DNA from: Consotaella salsifontis | GTDB lineage: Bacteria; Pseudomonadota; Alphaproteobacteria; Rhizobiales; Rhizobiaceae | Length of the DNA: 64,000 bases | Direction: 5' to 3' | NCBI RefSeq assembly: GCF_900167365.1 | Contig: NZ_FUXL01000010.1 | Location: 62,001-126,000 of the forward strand | Part shown: piece after piece, positions 1-8,009 of the stretch | Position numbering within the stretch: the stretch's first letter is position 1 | How the letters are laid out: each line of letters starts with the position of its first letter | Made by a program: the position numbers and the translations under genes | The notes under the pieces: generated by a model | The model's database searches: none | What the model was told of the DNA's origin: nothing | Seen by the model: the letters and a program-made list of their open reading frames with translations, nothing else

Positions 1-27
1 GCCGCTGACGATCAGAGAGGAGCCCCG

Positions 28-231
28 ATGAAATTCGGCGTCCGACGCCCATCGATCCGCAAGAGCTTCGCGGCTCGGACATCTCCGGCGCGATTCGTCC
101 GGCACAGTCTCGGGCTCAAGGCGCCGCGCGGCTATGGCTGGCTGACCAACCCAAAGCGCGCTGCCTACAACCGGGTCTACAGCCGCACCAGCATCAGCTT
201 TTGGTCGCTGCTGGCGAGGCTGTTCAGGTAG
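28..231 (+). CDS. Small basic phage-type protein of unknown function
   Basis: A 67-residue basic protein with a good ribosome-binding site (AGAGAGGAG) seven bases before the ATG. It has an Arg/Lys-rich N-terminus and a conserved-looking centre (GYGWLTNPKRAAYNRVY). From memory, similar small proteins occur in alphaproteobacterial prophages; no function is known to me. It is the only plus-strand gene at this end of the prophage and converges on the minus-strand structural operon. A terminator-like hairpin overlaps its stop codon, which supports it being expressed. It is probably a phage accessory gene. Confidence 0.6.
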   Translation: MKFGVRRPSIRKSFAARTSPARFVRHSLGLKAPRGYGWLTNPKRAAYNRVYSRTSISFWSLLARLFR

Positions 232-332
232 GCACTGATCTCGCGCGCGCGTGCGAGAGCCTACCGCTTTTCCTCAGTCTGAGGATAAGGGAGGCAACCT
301 CGGGCAAATTTGCCCGTTGCCACGTCCGTGGC
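228..332. terminator. Cluster of four hairpins between convergent genes
   Basis: Four consecutive inverted repeats fill this gap. GTAGGC (228-233) pairs with GCCTAC (259-264), with an inner TCTCGC/GCGAGA stem, followed by CGCTTTTCC as in a plus-strand terminator. TCCTCA/TGAGGA lies at about 271-285. A perfect 16-bp palindrome CGGGCAAATTTGCCCG lies at 301-316, extended by GGCAAC/GTTGCC (293-298/316-321). CCACG/CGTGG follows at 321-332. The arrangement fits bidirectional termination between the small plus-strand gene and the zinc-ribbon gene on the minus strand. Confidence 0.6.
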
Positions 333-353
333 TCCACGCGCGCGGGTGCGAGG

Positions 354-1328
354 CTAAGCCACCAACCTCACCTCTCCTGTGATCCTGGCGCCCTGCTGCA
401 CGAGCATGTAGTCGAAAGCTGTCGGCGTCGCGCTCTTGGGCATCTTCCCCCTGCTGAGCCGGCCATGGGTCAGGCTGCACGCATTCCCGCAGAATTTCGC
501 GAGGGATGACTTCGCAGCGAAGCGGCTGCCGCAGACCACGCATTCGCGGATCGTCGTAGGCTGGAGCTTCGGGGCCATCTTGCCGCATTCCGGCGAGCAG
601 AAGCGGCGCCCTCGACTACCTCTTGACGTCGTCGCGTCGACCTCGAAACCCTTCCCGCATGCGGCGCAGGTGAATACCCTCGTCGGAACGCGCTGGGATA
701 GTGCCAGGCATTCGCGAGAGCAGAACCGCTGCTGCGATGTCTCCCACTGCGGTCGGAATCTCGCGCCGCATTGATCGCAGACGCGGGGTTTCTGGCCGAG
801 CCGGCTGATGGCCCGGCTCACCTCGGCATAAGCCCGGTTTGCGTTGGTGCGGGTCTCGAAGCCCCAATGCTGGTGTGCTGCGCGCGCATGCTCAAGGCAG
901 CAGAACCCGGAAAGTCGGTCGCCATCCTCGATAGGAGCGGAGCACCATTTGCAGTTCTCTCGCGGCTCGACATAGTGGCGCTGGCCTTCCTCCCATTTCG
1001 GGCGCTTCACCCCCAGGAGCTGAAAGGCATCGCTGACGATCGTTTCCGCCTGTCTATCGGCTTTGTGCCAGCCGTGGCCGCGAAGGCAGAGCGCGGAGCG
1101 GATGCCGGCCCTGACCGGCCCCTCGTGCTCAAACGGGGATTGCTTCCAGTCGCGCAGAACACCCATTGCGCGCTCGACAGCGTGCTCCCGCTGATCGCCC
1201 CGGAAGACCGGATCGGGCTTCTTGCCGGCGAGCGTGACTGGTCTCAATGAGCCGTAGCGATACTCTCTATAGCCGCTCGACCAACCACGGCCGAAGTCGA
1301 TCTCGTATGTTCCGCGTCGCTTTCCCAT
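354..1328 (-). CDS. Phage protein with four tandem zinc-knuckle modules
   Basis: A 324-residue protein starting MGKRRGTYEIDF. Its C-terminal half carries four repeated cysteine modules of the CxxC...FCxxxC type: CKWC...FCCLEH, CDQC...FCSREC, CAAC...FCSPEC and CVVC...FCGNAC. These are typical treble-clef or zinc-ribbon folds found in small nucleic-acid binding and HNH-related phage proteins. I see no HNH catalytic pair, so a nuclease role is not supported. The start ATG overlaps the upstream stop (TAATG), placing the gene at the end of the tail operon. Function is unknown; nucleic-acid binding is inferred. Confidence 0.7.
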   Translation of the reverse strand: MGKRRGTYEIDFGRGWSSGYREYRYGSLRPVTLAGKKPDPVFRGDQREHAVERAMGVLRDWKQSPFEHEGPVRAGIRSALCLRGHGWHKADRQAETIVSDAFQLLGVKRPKWEEGQRHYVEPRENCKWCSAPIEDGDRLSGFCCLEHARAAHQHWGFETRTNANRAYAEVSRAISRLGQKPRVCDQCGARFRPQWETSQQRFCSRECLALSQRVPTRVFTCAACGKGFEVDATTSRGSRGRRFCSPECGKMAPKLQPTTIRECVVCGSRFAAKSSLAKFCGNACSLTHGRLSRGKMPKSATPTAFDYMLVQQGARITGEVRLVA

Positions 1329-1675
1329 TACCCGAACACCGCGTCGAAAGCTGCTGGATTGATCTTCTGGTCTGTCGTGCGTGCCGCCGCCGGCGGCGCG
1401 CCTGGAGCGCTCCGCTTTTGCGCCGCTTCGATCCAGGCCGCGTCCATGGCCCGCAGGATCTCGACGTGATGCGGCTGGAGCGGCAACCGGCGAAGGCGCG
1501 CCCATGCCTCGATCTCGGCGAAGGAGATCGGGTTCGGCCCGGTCATTCCGTAGCCGCGCGCGTCGTGAAGCTCGCCGAACCAGCGCCAAAGGAGGCGTCC
1601 GGCTTCCGGCACACGCGGCTTTGCGCTGGTGACAGCGGCGACGAGCTGGCGTTGAAGGCGTTCTTGAGCGTTCAT
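1328..1675 (-). CDS. Phage protein, possible tail assembly component
   Basis: A 115-residue soluble protein (start MNAQERLQRQLV) with Trp/Arg-rich helical segments (LLWRWFGELHDARGYG, IEAWARLRRLPLQPHH). It sits after the tape-measure gene and one other tail gene, overlapping both neighbours by a few bases. I do not recognise the family with certainty. By position it could be a minor tail or tail-assembly protein. A longer start at 1765 is open but gives an atypical low-complexity N-terminus. Confidence 0.6.
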   Translation of the reverse strand: MNAQERLQRQLVAAVTSAKPRVPEAGRLLWRWFGELHDARGYGMTGPNPISFAEIEAWARLRRLPLQPHHVEILRAMDAAWIEAAQKRSAPGAPPAAARTTDQKINPAAFDAVFG

Positions 1676-2034
1676 GACAGCACCAACAGGTCGAGCGAGA
1701 CGCGCCAAAGGTTCCAACTGATCGGCGACCACTGCGGCATGGACTGGCCGAGCTGCACGATCCATGTGCCTTCCTCGCCCTGTGCGGGGATCTGGAACGG
1801 CAGAACACCGCCGCCGAGAGAGCCCTCGACGAAGGTCTGAAAGGTGGCCAGCTGATCGGCGTTCATCTCCATCGTCAGCTTGAGCGGGCGCGGCGCGTAG
1901 GAGAACCGCCGACGCACCTTCGCGCCGCCGGCGTCGGTCGTGCTACGCAAGCGGCCGTCGCCGAGGCCGGCCTGATAGCCTTCGACTTGGGCACGCTGCG
2001 GAAGGGTGGCGGGCCAGACGTTCATCGCAATCAC
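1672..2034 (-). CDS. Phage minor tail protein (putative)
   Basis: A 120-residue protein that begins with GTG overlapping the tape-measure stop codon (GTGA). An internal ATG gives the start MNVWPATLPQ. The sequence resembles short proteins encoded directly after the tape measure in siphoviruses, with a beta-rich C-terminus (SWNLWRVSLDLLVLS). The assignment rests on position, spacing and general appearance, not on a diagnostic motif. Confidence 0.6.
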   Translation of the reverse strand: MIAMNVWPATLPQRAQVEGYQAGLGDGRLRSTTDAGGAKVRRRFSYAPRPLKLTMEMNADQLATFQTFVEGSLGGGVLPFQIPAQGEEGTWIVQLGQSMPQWSPISWNLWRVSLDLLVLS

Positions 2035-4349
2035 CCCGTCCTCAACGGCCCGCGGATGCCGGATCGCTTGAGACTGCGCTGTAGCGGCGTGCCGCCCTTG
2101 AGCGTCCGATCGTCTACGATCTTCTCGACAAAGGTCCGCATGACCTTCCCGCCTTGTCCGTCGTCCTGCTCTTCGTTGCGGACGGAGACGTCAGGGCCAT
2201 AGCTGTTCACCACCTCCTGTTTGAAGTTGATCTGCGGCGCATGGCTGGCGGCTGGAGCCCTCGGCGACACGGGCGCATAGGAACGGGCGCCTCCTACCGC
2301 GCCACCAGCGGCGAAGTGTTCCAGCCCGCCGCCGTTGATCGCCTCGAGGAGAGAGCCGTGCTTCTTCGCCGCCTTGGCGTTCACCACGAACTCGCCATCG
2401 GAGAGCATGGCGGGGATGCTGTCGGAGGTGGCCGTTCCAGGCCCGTCCACCTGACCGCCTTCAGCGAGGCCGAGAAGCGAGAGGACGCCGCCGATTAATC
2501 CGCCGAGTCCGCCAAGGCCCCCGCCGCCAGTGCCACGGAGTCCGGCCCATGGATCGGCCGCGCCTGCCCCGCCGAGGCCGCCGAGGGCATTCTCCATCAG
2601 CTTATTGACGGCCATGTCGATCAGCTTATCGGCGATCCTGTTCAAGGCGTTGCTCAAGGCATCGCCAGCACTGGCGCCGCCGCGCAGGTCGGAGATGAAG
2701 CCCTTGACTGCCTCCTGGCCAACGCCCGCCATTTCCTTCGCCGACTGGCGCGCCCGGTCCTGGCTTTCCGCCAGCTTATCGGCGGAAGCTGAGGCGCTGG
2801 CATAGGCATCGGCGAGCTTCTCGATATTGGCCGTCACCTCGGGCGTGATCGCGATGCCGGCCTCTTGTGCGGCGTTCAAAAGCTCCTGCTTCGCGCGGGC
2901 CTTCTCGACGGCATAGCCATAATCATCGATCAGCGGATCAAGCCCGGCCTGCGCGGCCGTTTCGGCTTGAATGGCGGCCGTGCGCTCCTTGATCTGGTCG
3001 ATTTCGCGTTGATAGCTGTCGACCTTGGCCCGCCCCTTCTTGCCGCCCTTGGCACTGCCACCGGTGACGGGATAGTCGTCCAGGCTGACCGGCTTCGGCC
3101 GAGTGCCTTCGGTGATGTCGATGACGAGCCCGCCGCCCTTGCCCCTGCCGTTGAGCCAATCGGAAATCGCGGCATCGTTGGCGGCATCTCCGCTGCCGGA
3201 GCCTTCCGTTCGGTTGAAGGCATCCTTCACCATCCCGTCAGGAGATGCCCCCTTGATGGCGCGCCCGGCAGCAATGCCGAGAGCCTCGGCCGCGTCGTAT
3301 GCCTTCGTCTCAAGCTGATCGAGCCAGTCGATCGCGCCCTTGATGTCGCCGCCGAAGCGGTCGAAGAAGCTGCCGGCGTTCTCGACAGCGCTTGCGATGG
3401 AGTTCAGCGCGCCCACCACGTCGTCGGAAATCCCGACCGTGTCGTCAAGCTTGCCGGTGGTGTCGATCAGCACGTTTTGCAGCCGAATGAAGCCCTGAGA
3501 GACGGTCTTCTCGGCCCCGGCAACTTTCTCCTCCAGTATACCCGATCCCGCCTCGAAGGCGCGGAAGAATGCCTGGCTGGACACCTTGCCGTCGTTGATC
3601 AGCGCCCGGAGTTTGGCCACCGATCCGCCGGCCTCCTCCAGTCCGGCCGCCGCCGCCTGCGCGACGGGAAGTGCGTTCTCAAGGATTGAGTTGAACTCCT
3701 CGGCATGGACAGTGCCGGAGCCGAGGGCTTGCGATAGCTGAAGAAGCGCGCCGCTCGCCTCCGATGCGCTCTTGCCCGACACGCGGAGCGCCAGAGCGAC
3801 GTGGTCGGTGAAGGACAGGAGTTCTTCGGAAGAGACGCCGAGCTCGTTTTGAACCTGGCTGGCGCGGCCATAGAGCTCGACGAGGGCAGAGAGCGGCGCG
3901 GCGTTCTTCTGCGCGGAGTCCCTCAGTCTGTCATAGACCTCGGTCAGCTTCTCGCCTTCAAGGCCGGCGACCTTCAGCGCGTTCTGAATGTCGCGATAGT
4001 CGCCCGCGAACTTGGTCAGAGCCGCGCCGCCCGCGATCGTTGCAAGCCCGCCCATGCCGAGAGCGCCGCTGAGTGCGGTTGCACTCCTGCCCATGGCCGC
4101 GAACCGGGCGCTGGCCGCTGTGCTGACCGCTCCAATCCGGGTTGAGACGGAGGCGAGCGCCATGTTGATCCGTGTCGTCGAGCGGATCATGTCTGCTTCC
4201 ATGGCCGTCGTCGCCATTCGGCTGTGACGGCGCATTTGGCCGAACTCGCGCCCGGTGGTGGCGCTGGCCCTCGCCATGTTGCGCTCGAGGTCCCTGATCC
4301 TCGCCTCGACGAGGACGATCAGCCGTTCGTCGTCAGTGACAGCGGACAT
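2031..4349 (-). CDS. Tail tape-measure protein
   Basis: A 772-residue protein sets the tail length of a siphovirus. Residues about 1-60 are charged helix. Residues about 75-330 match the tape-measure N-terminal domain seen in lambda-like phages (GGAALTKFAGDYRDIQNALKV and LYGRASQVQNELGVSSEELL style segments). The centre is an Ala/Gln/Lys-rich coiled coil, and the Gly-rich C-terminus (LGGLGGLIGGVLSLLGLAEGG) is membrane-like. Length and Ala/Gly bias are typical. It follows terL directly and overlaps the next gene by GTGA. Confidence 0.9.
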   Translation of the reverse strand: MSAVTDDERLIVLVEARIRDLERNMARASATTGREFGQMRRHSRMATTAMEADMIRSTTRINMALASVSTRIGAVSTAASARFAAMGRSATALSGALGMGGLATIAGGAALTKFAGDYRDIQNALKVAGLEGEKLTEVYDRLRDSAQKNAAPLSALVELYGRASQVQNELGVSSEELLSFTDHVALALRVSGKSASEASGALLQLSQALGSGTVHAEEFNSILENALPVAQAAAAGLEEAGGSVAKLRALINDGKVSSQAFFRAFEAGSGILEEKVAGAEKTVSQGFIRLQNVLIDTTGKLDDTVGISDDVVGALNSIASAVENAGSFFDRFGGDIKGAIDWLDQLETKAYDAAEALGIAAGRAIKGASPDGMVKDAFNRTEGSGSGDAANDAAISDWLNGRGKGGGLVIDITEGTRPKPVSLDDYPVTGGSAKGGKKGRAKVDSYQREIDQIKERTAAIQAETAAQAGLDPLIDDYGYAVEKARAKQELLNAAQEAGIAITPEVTANIEKLADAYASASASADKLAESQDRARQSAKEMAGVGQEAVKGFISDLRGGASAGDALSNALNRIADKLIDMAVNKLMENALGGLGGAGAADPWAGLRGTGGGGLGGLGGLIGGVLSLLGLAEGGQVDGPGTATSDSIPAMLSDGEFVVNAKAAKKHGSLLEAINGGGLEHFAAGGAVGGARSYAPVSPRAPAASHAPQINFKQEVVNSYGPDVSVRNEEQDDGQGGKVMRTFVEKIVDDRTLKGGTPLQRSLKRSGIRGPLRTG

Positions 4350-4357
4350 TCTTCACC

Positions 4358-6010
4358 TCATGCCCATGCCCAGCTCTCGACGTCGTCGTCTGCGTCGTCG
4401 TAGCTGGATCGGTTGGAATCGCCCGCCATCGCCCGGCCAACGGCCATGGCTGTCGCCACGGCGCCGTCAATGCGGTCCTTGCTCTTGCCCTTGTGAAAGG
4501 AGACGTTGCCGGCCTTGTCCTTCTCGACGGCGATGTTTTCGAAGTGCCACCGAAGGATCGGGTGGCCGCCGTGCCGGAACTTCCTGCCGATGATCGCGCG
4601 CTCAACTTCCTTGATCGCCGGCGCCATCGTCACCCAGCCCTGACGCATCTCGACGGCGGGAAAGCCGTCCTCTGCGAGGCTTGCCATCATCACCCTTGCG
4701 AGGTGCGGATCGAAGGCGATCTCGGCGACGTTAAAGCGGGCGCAAAGCTCGCGAATATGATCCTCGACGGCCCGAAAATCGACGATGTTCCCTTCGGTCG
4801 GGATGATCAGCCCTTGCTCGGCCCATAGCGGATAAGGAACGTCGTCGCGATCGGCGCGGCGCTGGAGATTGTCGGCCGGGCAGAAGAACCACGGCCAGAC
4901 GTCATAGCCGTCTTCAGGGTTGCCCCAGGCCGCGACGATGGCGGTCAGGTCGGTGTTGCTGGACAGGTCGACGCCCAGCCAGCACGACTCCTGCGAAGCC
5001 TCCTTGTCGTCGAGATCGACCTCGCCGGCTCCCTCGTCATAGATCGCCATCTCGACGAAGGGCGATGCGCTGGCGTCGCTCCAGGTGTTGAGGTGGAACT
5101 GCCGGAAGGCGTCACGATCGGCGGGGCGTTCGCGCGCCTCGCGAGCATAGTCCCGCAAACCGTCGATATCGGGATAGCCGAGAGAGAGACCCGGATTGAC
5201 GAAGTGCCAGAGCCGTTCATCCTCCCAGCCGTCGAACTCCTCGACACCGTCGCCCGACCATTTCGATTCCTCGTCGGGATCGGTTTCGAACAGGATCGGC
5301 AGAAAGGCGGGGTTCTCGATCTCGCCAGACTGCACCTTCCGGGCATAGCCGAGCAAATCGAACGCAAGGTTCTCCTGTCCGCGCCCGGCCTGAGTGATGA
5401 TCACCAGAAGCGAGCCCCTGGCCTTGCTGAGGCCCGTGCGCAGCGCCTGCCACATCTTCCGGGCGTTGGCGCCCTCCCACGCAATCAGTTCGTCAGCGAG
5501 GACGAAATTCGGTGTCTTGCCGAGCTTGCCTTTGCCGGTTGATGCGAGCGCACGGAACCATGCGCCGGACTTTGGATGCGCCAGAGCGAAGGTCGACTCG
5601 TTCAGCTTCATCCTGCCGTCGAGCCACGGCGTTTCCTTCACGATACCGACGGCTTCGTCATAGGCAATCCGGGCGTCTTCCTCGGCCGAGGCCGCGACCA
5701 TGGCCTGGCCGTTCGGCCGGCGCTCATAGCCGACGGTATGGAGCAGAGCGAGGCCCGCGCCGAGCGTGGTCTTGCGGGCGCCGCGCGGGAGAAGGGCGAA
5801 GACCGTTTGCACCTGCCGGCGGCCATCAGGGAAGCACGGCCCATAGATGCGCCGAACGATCCGCTCCCAGAACGAGGGCAGTTCGAACTTGCCCGATTCG
5901 CTCTTCGGGTGATGGAGACGCTTCAGGAAGTCGACGGCCCGCTCTCCATGTCCGAACGGGTCTTCGATTTCGCTGTCGTCAAAGATCCAAGTCGGCCGGC
6001 GCGCCTTCAT
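4358..6010 (-). CDS. terL: Phage terminase large subunit
   Basis: A 550-residue DNA-packaging motor (ATPase plus nuclease). The P-loop variant PRGARKTTL is at residues 75-83, Walker B VLADE at about 170-174, and a nuclease-domain aspartate lies in GVDLSSNTDLTA at about residue 370. These match Terminase_1/HK97-type large subunits. The start ATG (MKARRPTW) overlaps the 3' end of terS by about 30 bp, the usual TerS-TerL coupling. It is oddly placed: it lies downstream of the neck genes and before the tape measure, not ahead of the portal. Confidence 0.95.
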   Translation of the reverse strand: MKARRPTWIFDDSEIEDPFGHGERAVDFLKRLHHPKSESGKFELPSFWERIVRRIYGPCFPDGRRQVQTVFALLPRGARKTTLGAGLALLHTVGYERRPNGQAMVAASAEEDARIAYDEAVGIVKETPWLDGRMKLNESTFALAHPKSGAWFRALASTGKGKLGKTPNFVLADELIAWEGANARKMWQALRTGLSKARGSLLVIITQAGRGQENLAFDLLGYARKVQSGEIENPAFLPILFETDPDEESKWSGDGVEEFDGWEDERLWHFVNPGLSLGYPDIDGLRDYAREARERPADRDAFRQFHLNTWSDASASPFVEMAIYDEGAGEVDLDDKEASQESCWLGVDLSSNTDLTAIVAAWGNPEDGYDVWPWFFCPADNLQRRADRDDVPYPLWAEQGLIIPTEGNIVDFRAVEDHIRELCARFNVAEIAFDPHLARVMMASLAEDGFPAVEMRQGWVTMAPAIKEVERAIIGRKFRHGGHPILRWHFENIAVEKDKAGNVSFHKGKSKDRIDGAVATAMAVGRAMAGDSNRSSYDDADDDVESWAWA

Positions 6011-6395
6011 CGGCTTGCCCTCCCTTGGCCTGGAATTGTCCCTTCGATCGTGCGGCCGGCGTGATGCCGAGCTCCGCCCCAAGGCGCGCAACGCTCTCCA
6101 GCGCCTTCGACAGGAGCCCGGAAGCGGGGTTTGGCTTTGGGGCGCCGTGTGCGCCCTTCACCAGCACGCCATCGGCCGCAATCGCCTTCTGTGCCTCCTG
6201 CACGGTCCAACGCGCGATCAGGTAGGTTTCGAGGAGGCCGAGCGCGGGCGTGGTCAAGATCTTCCGCGCGACCATGTCGGCCGCGATCGCGTTCCACTCG
6301 CCGCGGAGCGCGGCGGGTATCGTCTCCGGCGCATGAGGCACGCCAGCAAGGCCGCCGTCGACCGCCTTCAACTCTGCCTTCCGTCCGCGCGCCAT
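5979..6395 (-). CDS. terS: Phage terminase small subunit, P27 family
   Basis: A 138-residue protein that recognises viral DNA for packaging. It starts MARGRKAELKAVDGG and contains the P27-type central helices (IPAALRGEWNAIAADMVAR...LLETYLIARWTVQEA). It ends in a charged tail that overlaps terL. It directly follows the head-closure gene, and its start abuts that gene's stop. Identity rests on adjacency to terL and on family appearance. Confidence 0.88.
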   Translation of the reverse strand: MARGRKAELKAVDGGLAGVPHAPETIPAALRGEWNAIAADMVARKILTTPALGLLETYLIARWTVQEAQKAIAADGVLVKGAHGAPKPNPASGLLSKALESVARLGAELGITPAARSKGQFQAKGGQADEGAPADLDL

Positions 6396-6715
6396 CAGCT
6401 CCGCACCTCTTCGCAGCGCAGCTCCAGGCCCTTGCGGCGGCCGATTTCCTTCACCTCCTTGATGTTGAAATGCCGGCCCTCATAACCGACGCGGTGCGTC
6501 GTGGTGACGCCGTCGAGGAACCGCGTACGGAAGACGATGACGCTCTCGGAAATTTCGCCATAAGCCCGGAGATATTCGTCGGTGGACATGCTGACGAGTT
6601 GCGCCCGGAGGGTCGCGAAACCGTTCCAGCCGGGAACGGAATTGCCGTATTCGTCGGGCTCGCCGGCGGTGTAGGCGTCTATCGTGATGATCCTGTCGAG
6701 CTTGCCGGCGCGCAT
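6395..6715 (-). CDS. Phage head closure / head-tail adaptor protein
   Basis: A 106-residue protein of the SPP1 gp16-like / HTJ family. It shows the standard opening MRAGKLDRIITIDAY, a beta-barrel core with GWNGFATLRAQLVSMS, and the late HRVGYEGRHFNIKEVKEIGRRKGLELRCE. It plugs the connector and joins head to tail. It abuts terS and the DUF3168 gene with no gap, inside a tightly packed neck operon. Confidence 0.85.
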   Translation of the reverse strand: MRAGKLDRIITIDAYTAGEPDEYGNSVPGWNGFATLRAQLVSMSTDEYLRAYGEISESVIVFRTRFLDGVTTTHRVGYEGRHFNIKEVKEIGRRKGLELRCEEVRS

Positions 6716-7125
6716 CAGTCGACCTCGCTGACAAGGGTTTCGATCGTCACCACGGCGTGGGCGGTTTCTCCGTCAGGATCGCGGAGGAAGCGGGTCGACG
6801 AAACGCGGCAGTCGCCGAAGTGGAAGCCAGACGTCTCCGCAAAATTGCCGAGACGTACCGCCGCCCGGATCGCCCCGGCGATGGTCTTCACGCCGACGAG
6901 GCCGGGCTCTTTTTTCCAGACGTGCAACGTGCTGTAGACGCGCACCACGCGCCGGGCGATGTCGCCCTCTTCGACCTCCTGGTCTTCGCCGATGATGATG
7001 CTCGGGTCCGGTGCCGGGCGGCTGTTCCTGTCGAGGATATTTGCGGCCGGGACGTGCATCGAAATTTCGATGGACGTCACCAGCCGAGCGCGGATGGCCT
7101 TCTGGACGGCAAGGGCTGCGCTCAT
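6715..7125 (-). CDS. Tail completion/terminator protein, DUF3168 family
   Basis: A 136-residue protein starting MSAALAVQKAIRARL, with the family's PSIIIGEDQ and RVYSTLHVWKKEPG segments and a late VVTIETLVSEVD strand. DUF3168 proteins are siphoviral tail terminators. Its start overlaps the stop of the 25-residue membrane ORF by ATGA, and it shares one base with the head-closure gene. Confidence 0.85.
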   Translation of the reverse strand: MSAALAVQKAIRARLVTSIEISMHVPAANILDRNSRPAPDPSIIIGEDQEVEEGDIARRVVRVYSTLHVWKKEPGLVGVKTIAGAIRAAVRLGNFAETSGFHFGDCRVSSTRFLRDPDGETAHAVVTIETLVSEVD

Positions 7126-7199
7126 TTCGCCATCCCTCGCAACGCCCAGCCGATCAGGAAGCCGGAGAAAACAAGCAAAAAGATCTGATAGTCGCTCAT
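7122..7199 (-). CDS. 25-residue single-pass membrane microprotein
   Basis: A 25-codon ORF, MSDYQIFLLVFSGFLIGWAL followed by RGMAK. Residues 5-20 are uninterrupted hydrophobic, and the C-terminus is positive. Both ends overlap neighbours by the four-base ATGA motif: upstream with the HK97-gp10 gene stop and downstream with the DUF3168 start. The ORF fills precisely the space between those genes, which argues for translation. Role unknown. A holin-like or membrane-anchoring function is speculation. Confidence 0.6.
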   Translation of the reverse strand: MSDYQIFLLVFSGFLIGWALRGMAK

Positions 7200-7612
7200 G
7201 ACGTGCCCCGCTTCTTCACGGCGCGGCGGATCGCGCTCTTGATCGCGGCCTTTGCCTTCTTGTTGTGGAGCCGAACCGCCGGCCAGAAATAGGGCTGTGC
7301 CGGCGCCTTCGCGGTGCCGTACTCGACGAGGTGCGGATAGCGCACGTCGCTGTTGCCGACCGTCACGGCCGCCGCGTTCTCAGGCACGACAGAGGAGCCG
7401 CCCGGTTGCGAATAGCGCGGCGTCGACTGCCCGCCGGGCGTGACTGTGATGCTGTCCCTCAGGTCGCCGCTGTCCTCCGGCGCGAGCCGACGCATGGTCG
7501 CCGCCATCGCCTCGGCCTGCTTCAATGCCGATCGTGCGCCGGCCTGCCGCACGTCCTCAGGGATCGCCGCAAAGCGCTTCTGAAGCTTGGAGAGCCCGCC
7601 ATCGTCAGCCAA
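7196..7612 (-). CDS. HK97 gp10-like neck/tail protein
   Basis: A 138-residue HK97-gp10 family protein. The TTG start at 7612 has GGAGG six bases upstream. The diagnostic features are SALKQAEAMAATMRRLAPEDSG (roughly residues 30-50), a PHLVEYGTAKAPAQPYFWPA motif and a basic C-terminus (AIRRAVKKRG). It overlaps the stop of the gp6-like connector gene and ends in ATGA overlapping the 25-residue ORF. It works in head-tail joining. Confidence 0.85.
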   Translation of the reverse strand: MADDGGLSKLQKRFAAIPEDVRQAGARSALKQAEAMAATMRRLAPEDSGDLRDSITVTPGGQSTPRYSQPGGSSVVPENAAAVTVGNSDVRYPHLVEYGTAKAPAQPYFWPAVRLHNKKAKAAIKSAIRRAVKKRGTS

Positions 7613-7905
7613 AACTATACCTCCGGTGCTCGCGGATGATGTCGAGAGCGCCGATCGGCATCTCCTGCGCGCTGACGCCGACGAGGGTGGCCTCGCGGTT
7701 CTCGTAGAAGTGCGCCGCCACCATGAGCACGGCCTGCTCCACGTCTGCCGGCGTGCCGTCAGGAAACTCGACGGCATCGCCCAGGGCAAAGCCGATCTGC
7801 GCCTCCACATAGGCCACAGCAGCCCCGAGAAGGCGTCAGAACCGCGTCGTCATCATCGCCGGTGACGTTGCAGTGCGTCTTCAAATCGTTGACGGTGAGC
7901 GCCAT
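7605..7905 (-). pseudogene. gp6-like head-tail connector, frameshifted
   Basis: The reading frame from ATG 7905 (AAAGG ahead of it) begins MALTVNDLKTHCNVTGDDDD, the classical start of gp6-like connectors. The C-terminal part, LLGAAVAYVEAQIGFALGD through PIGALDIIREHRRYSFG, lies in another frame and ends at 7605. Joining the two halves needs one base removed or two added near 7833. Either the gene is broken or the sequence carries an indel. The family forms the ring between portal and tail. Confidence 0.75.
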
Positions 7906-8009
7906 TGTCGCCTTTCAGAAAACAGGAGCGGAAACCGCTTGGTTTCGCGTCGTGCTACCCGCGCCGGTCCCTTGGGGTGGCCAAAAGTTCATGACCACCC
8001 CCGGACCTG

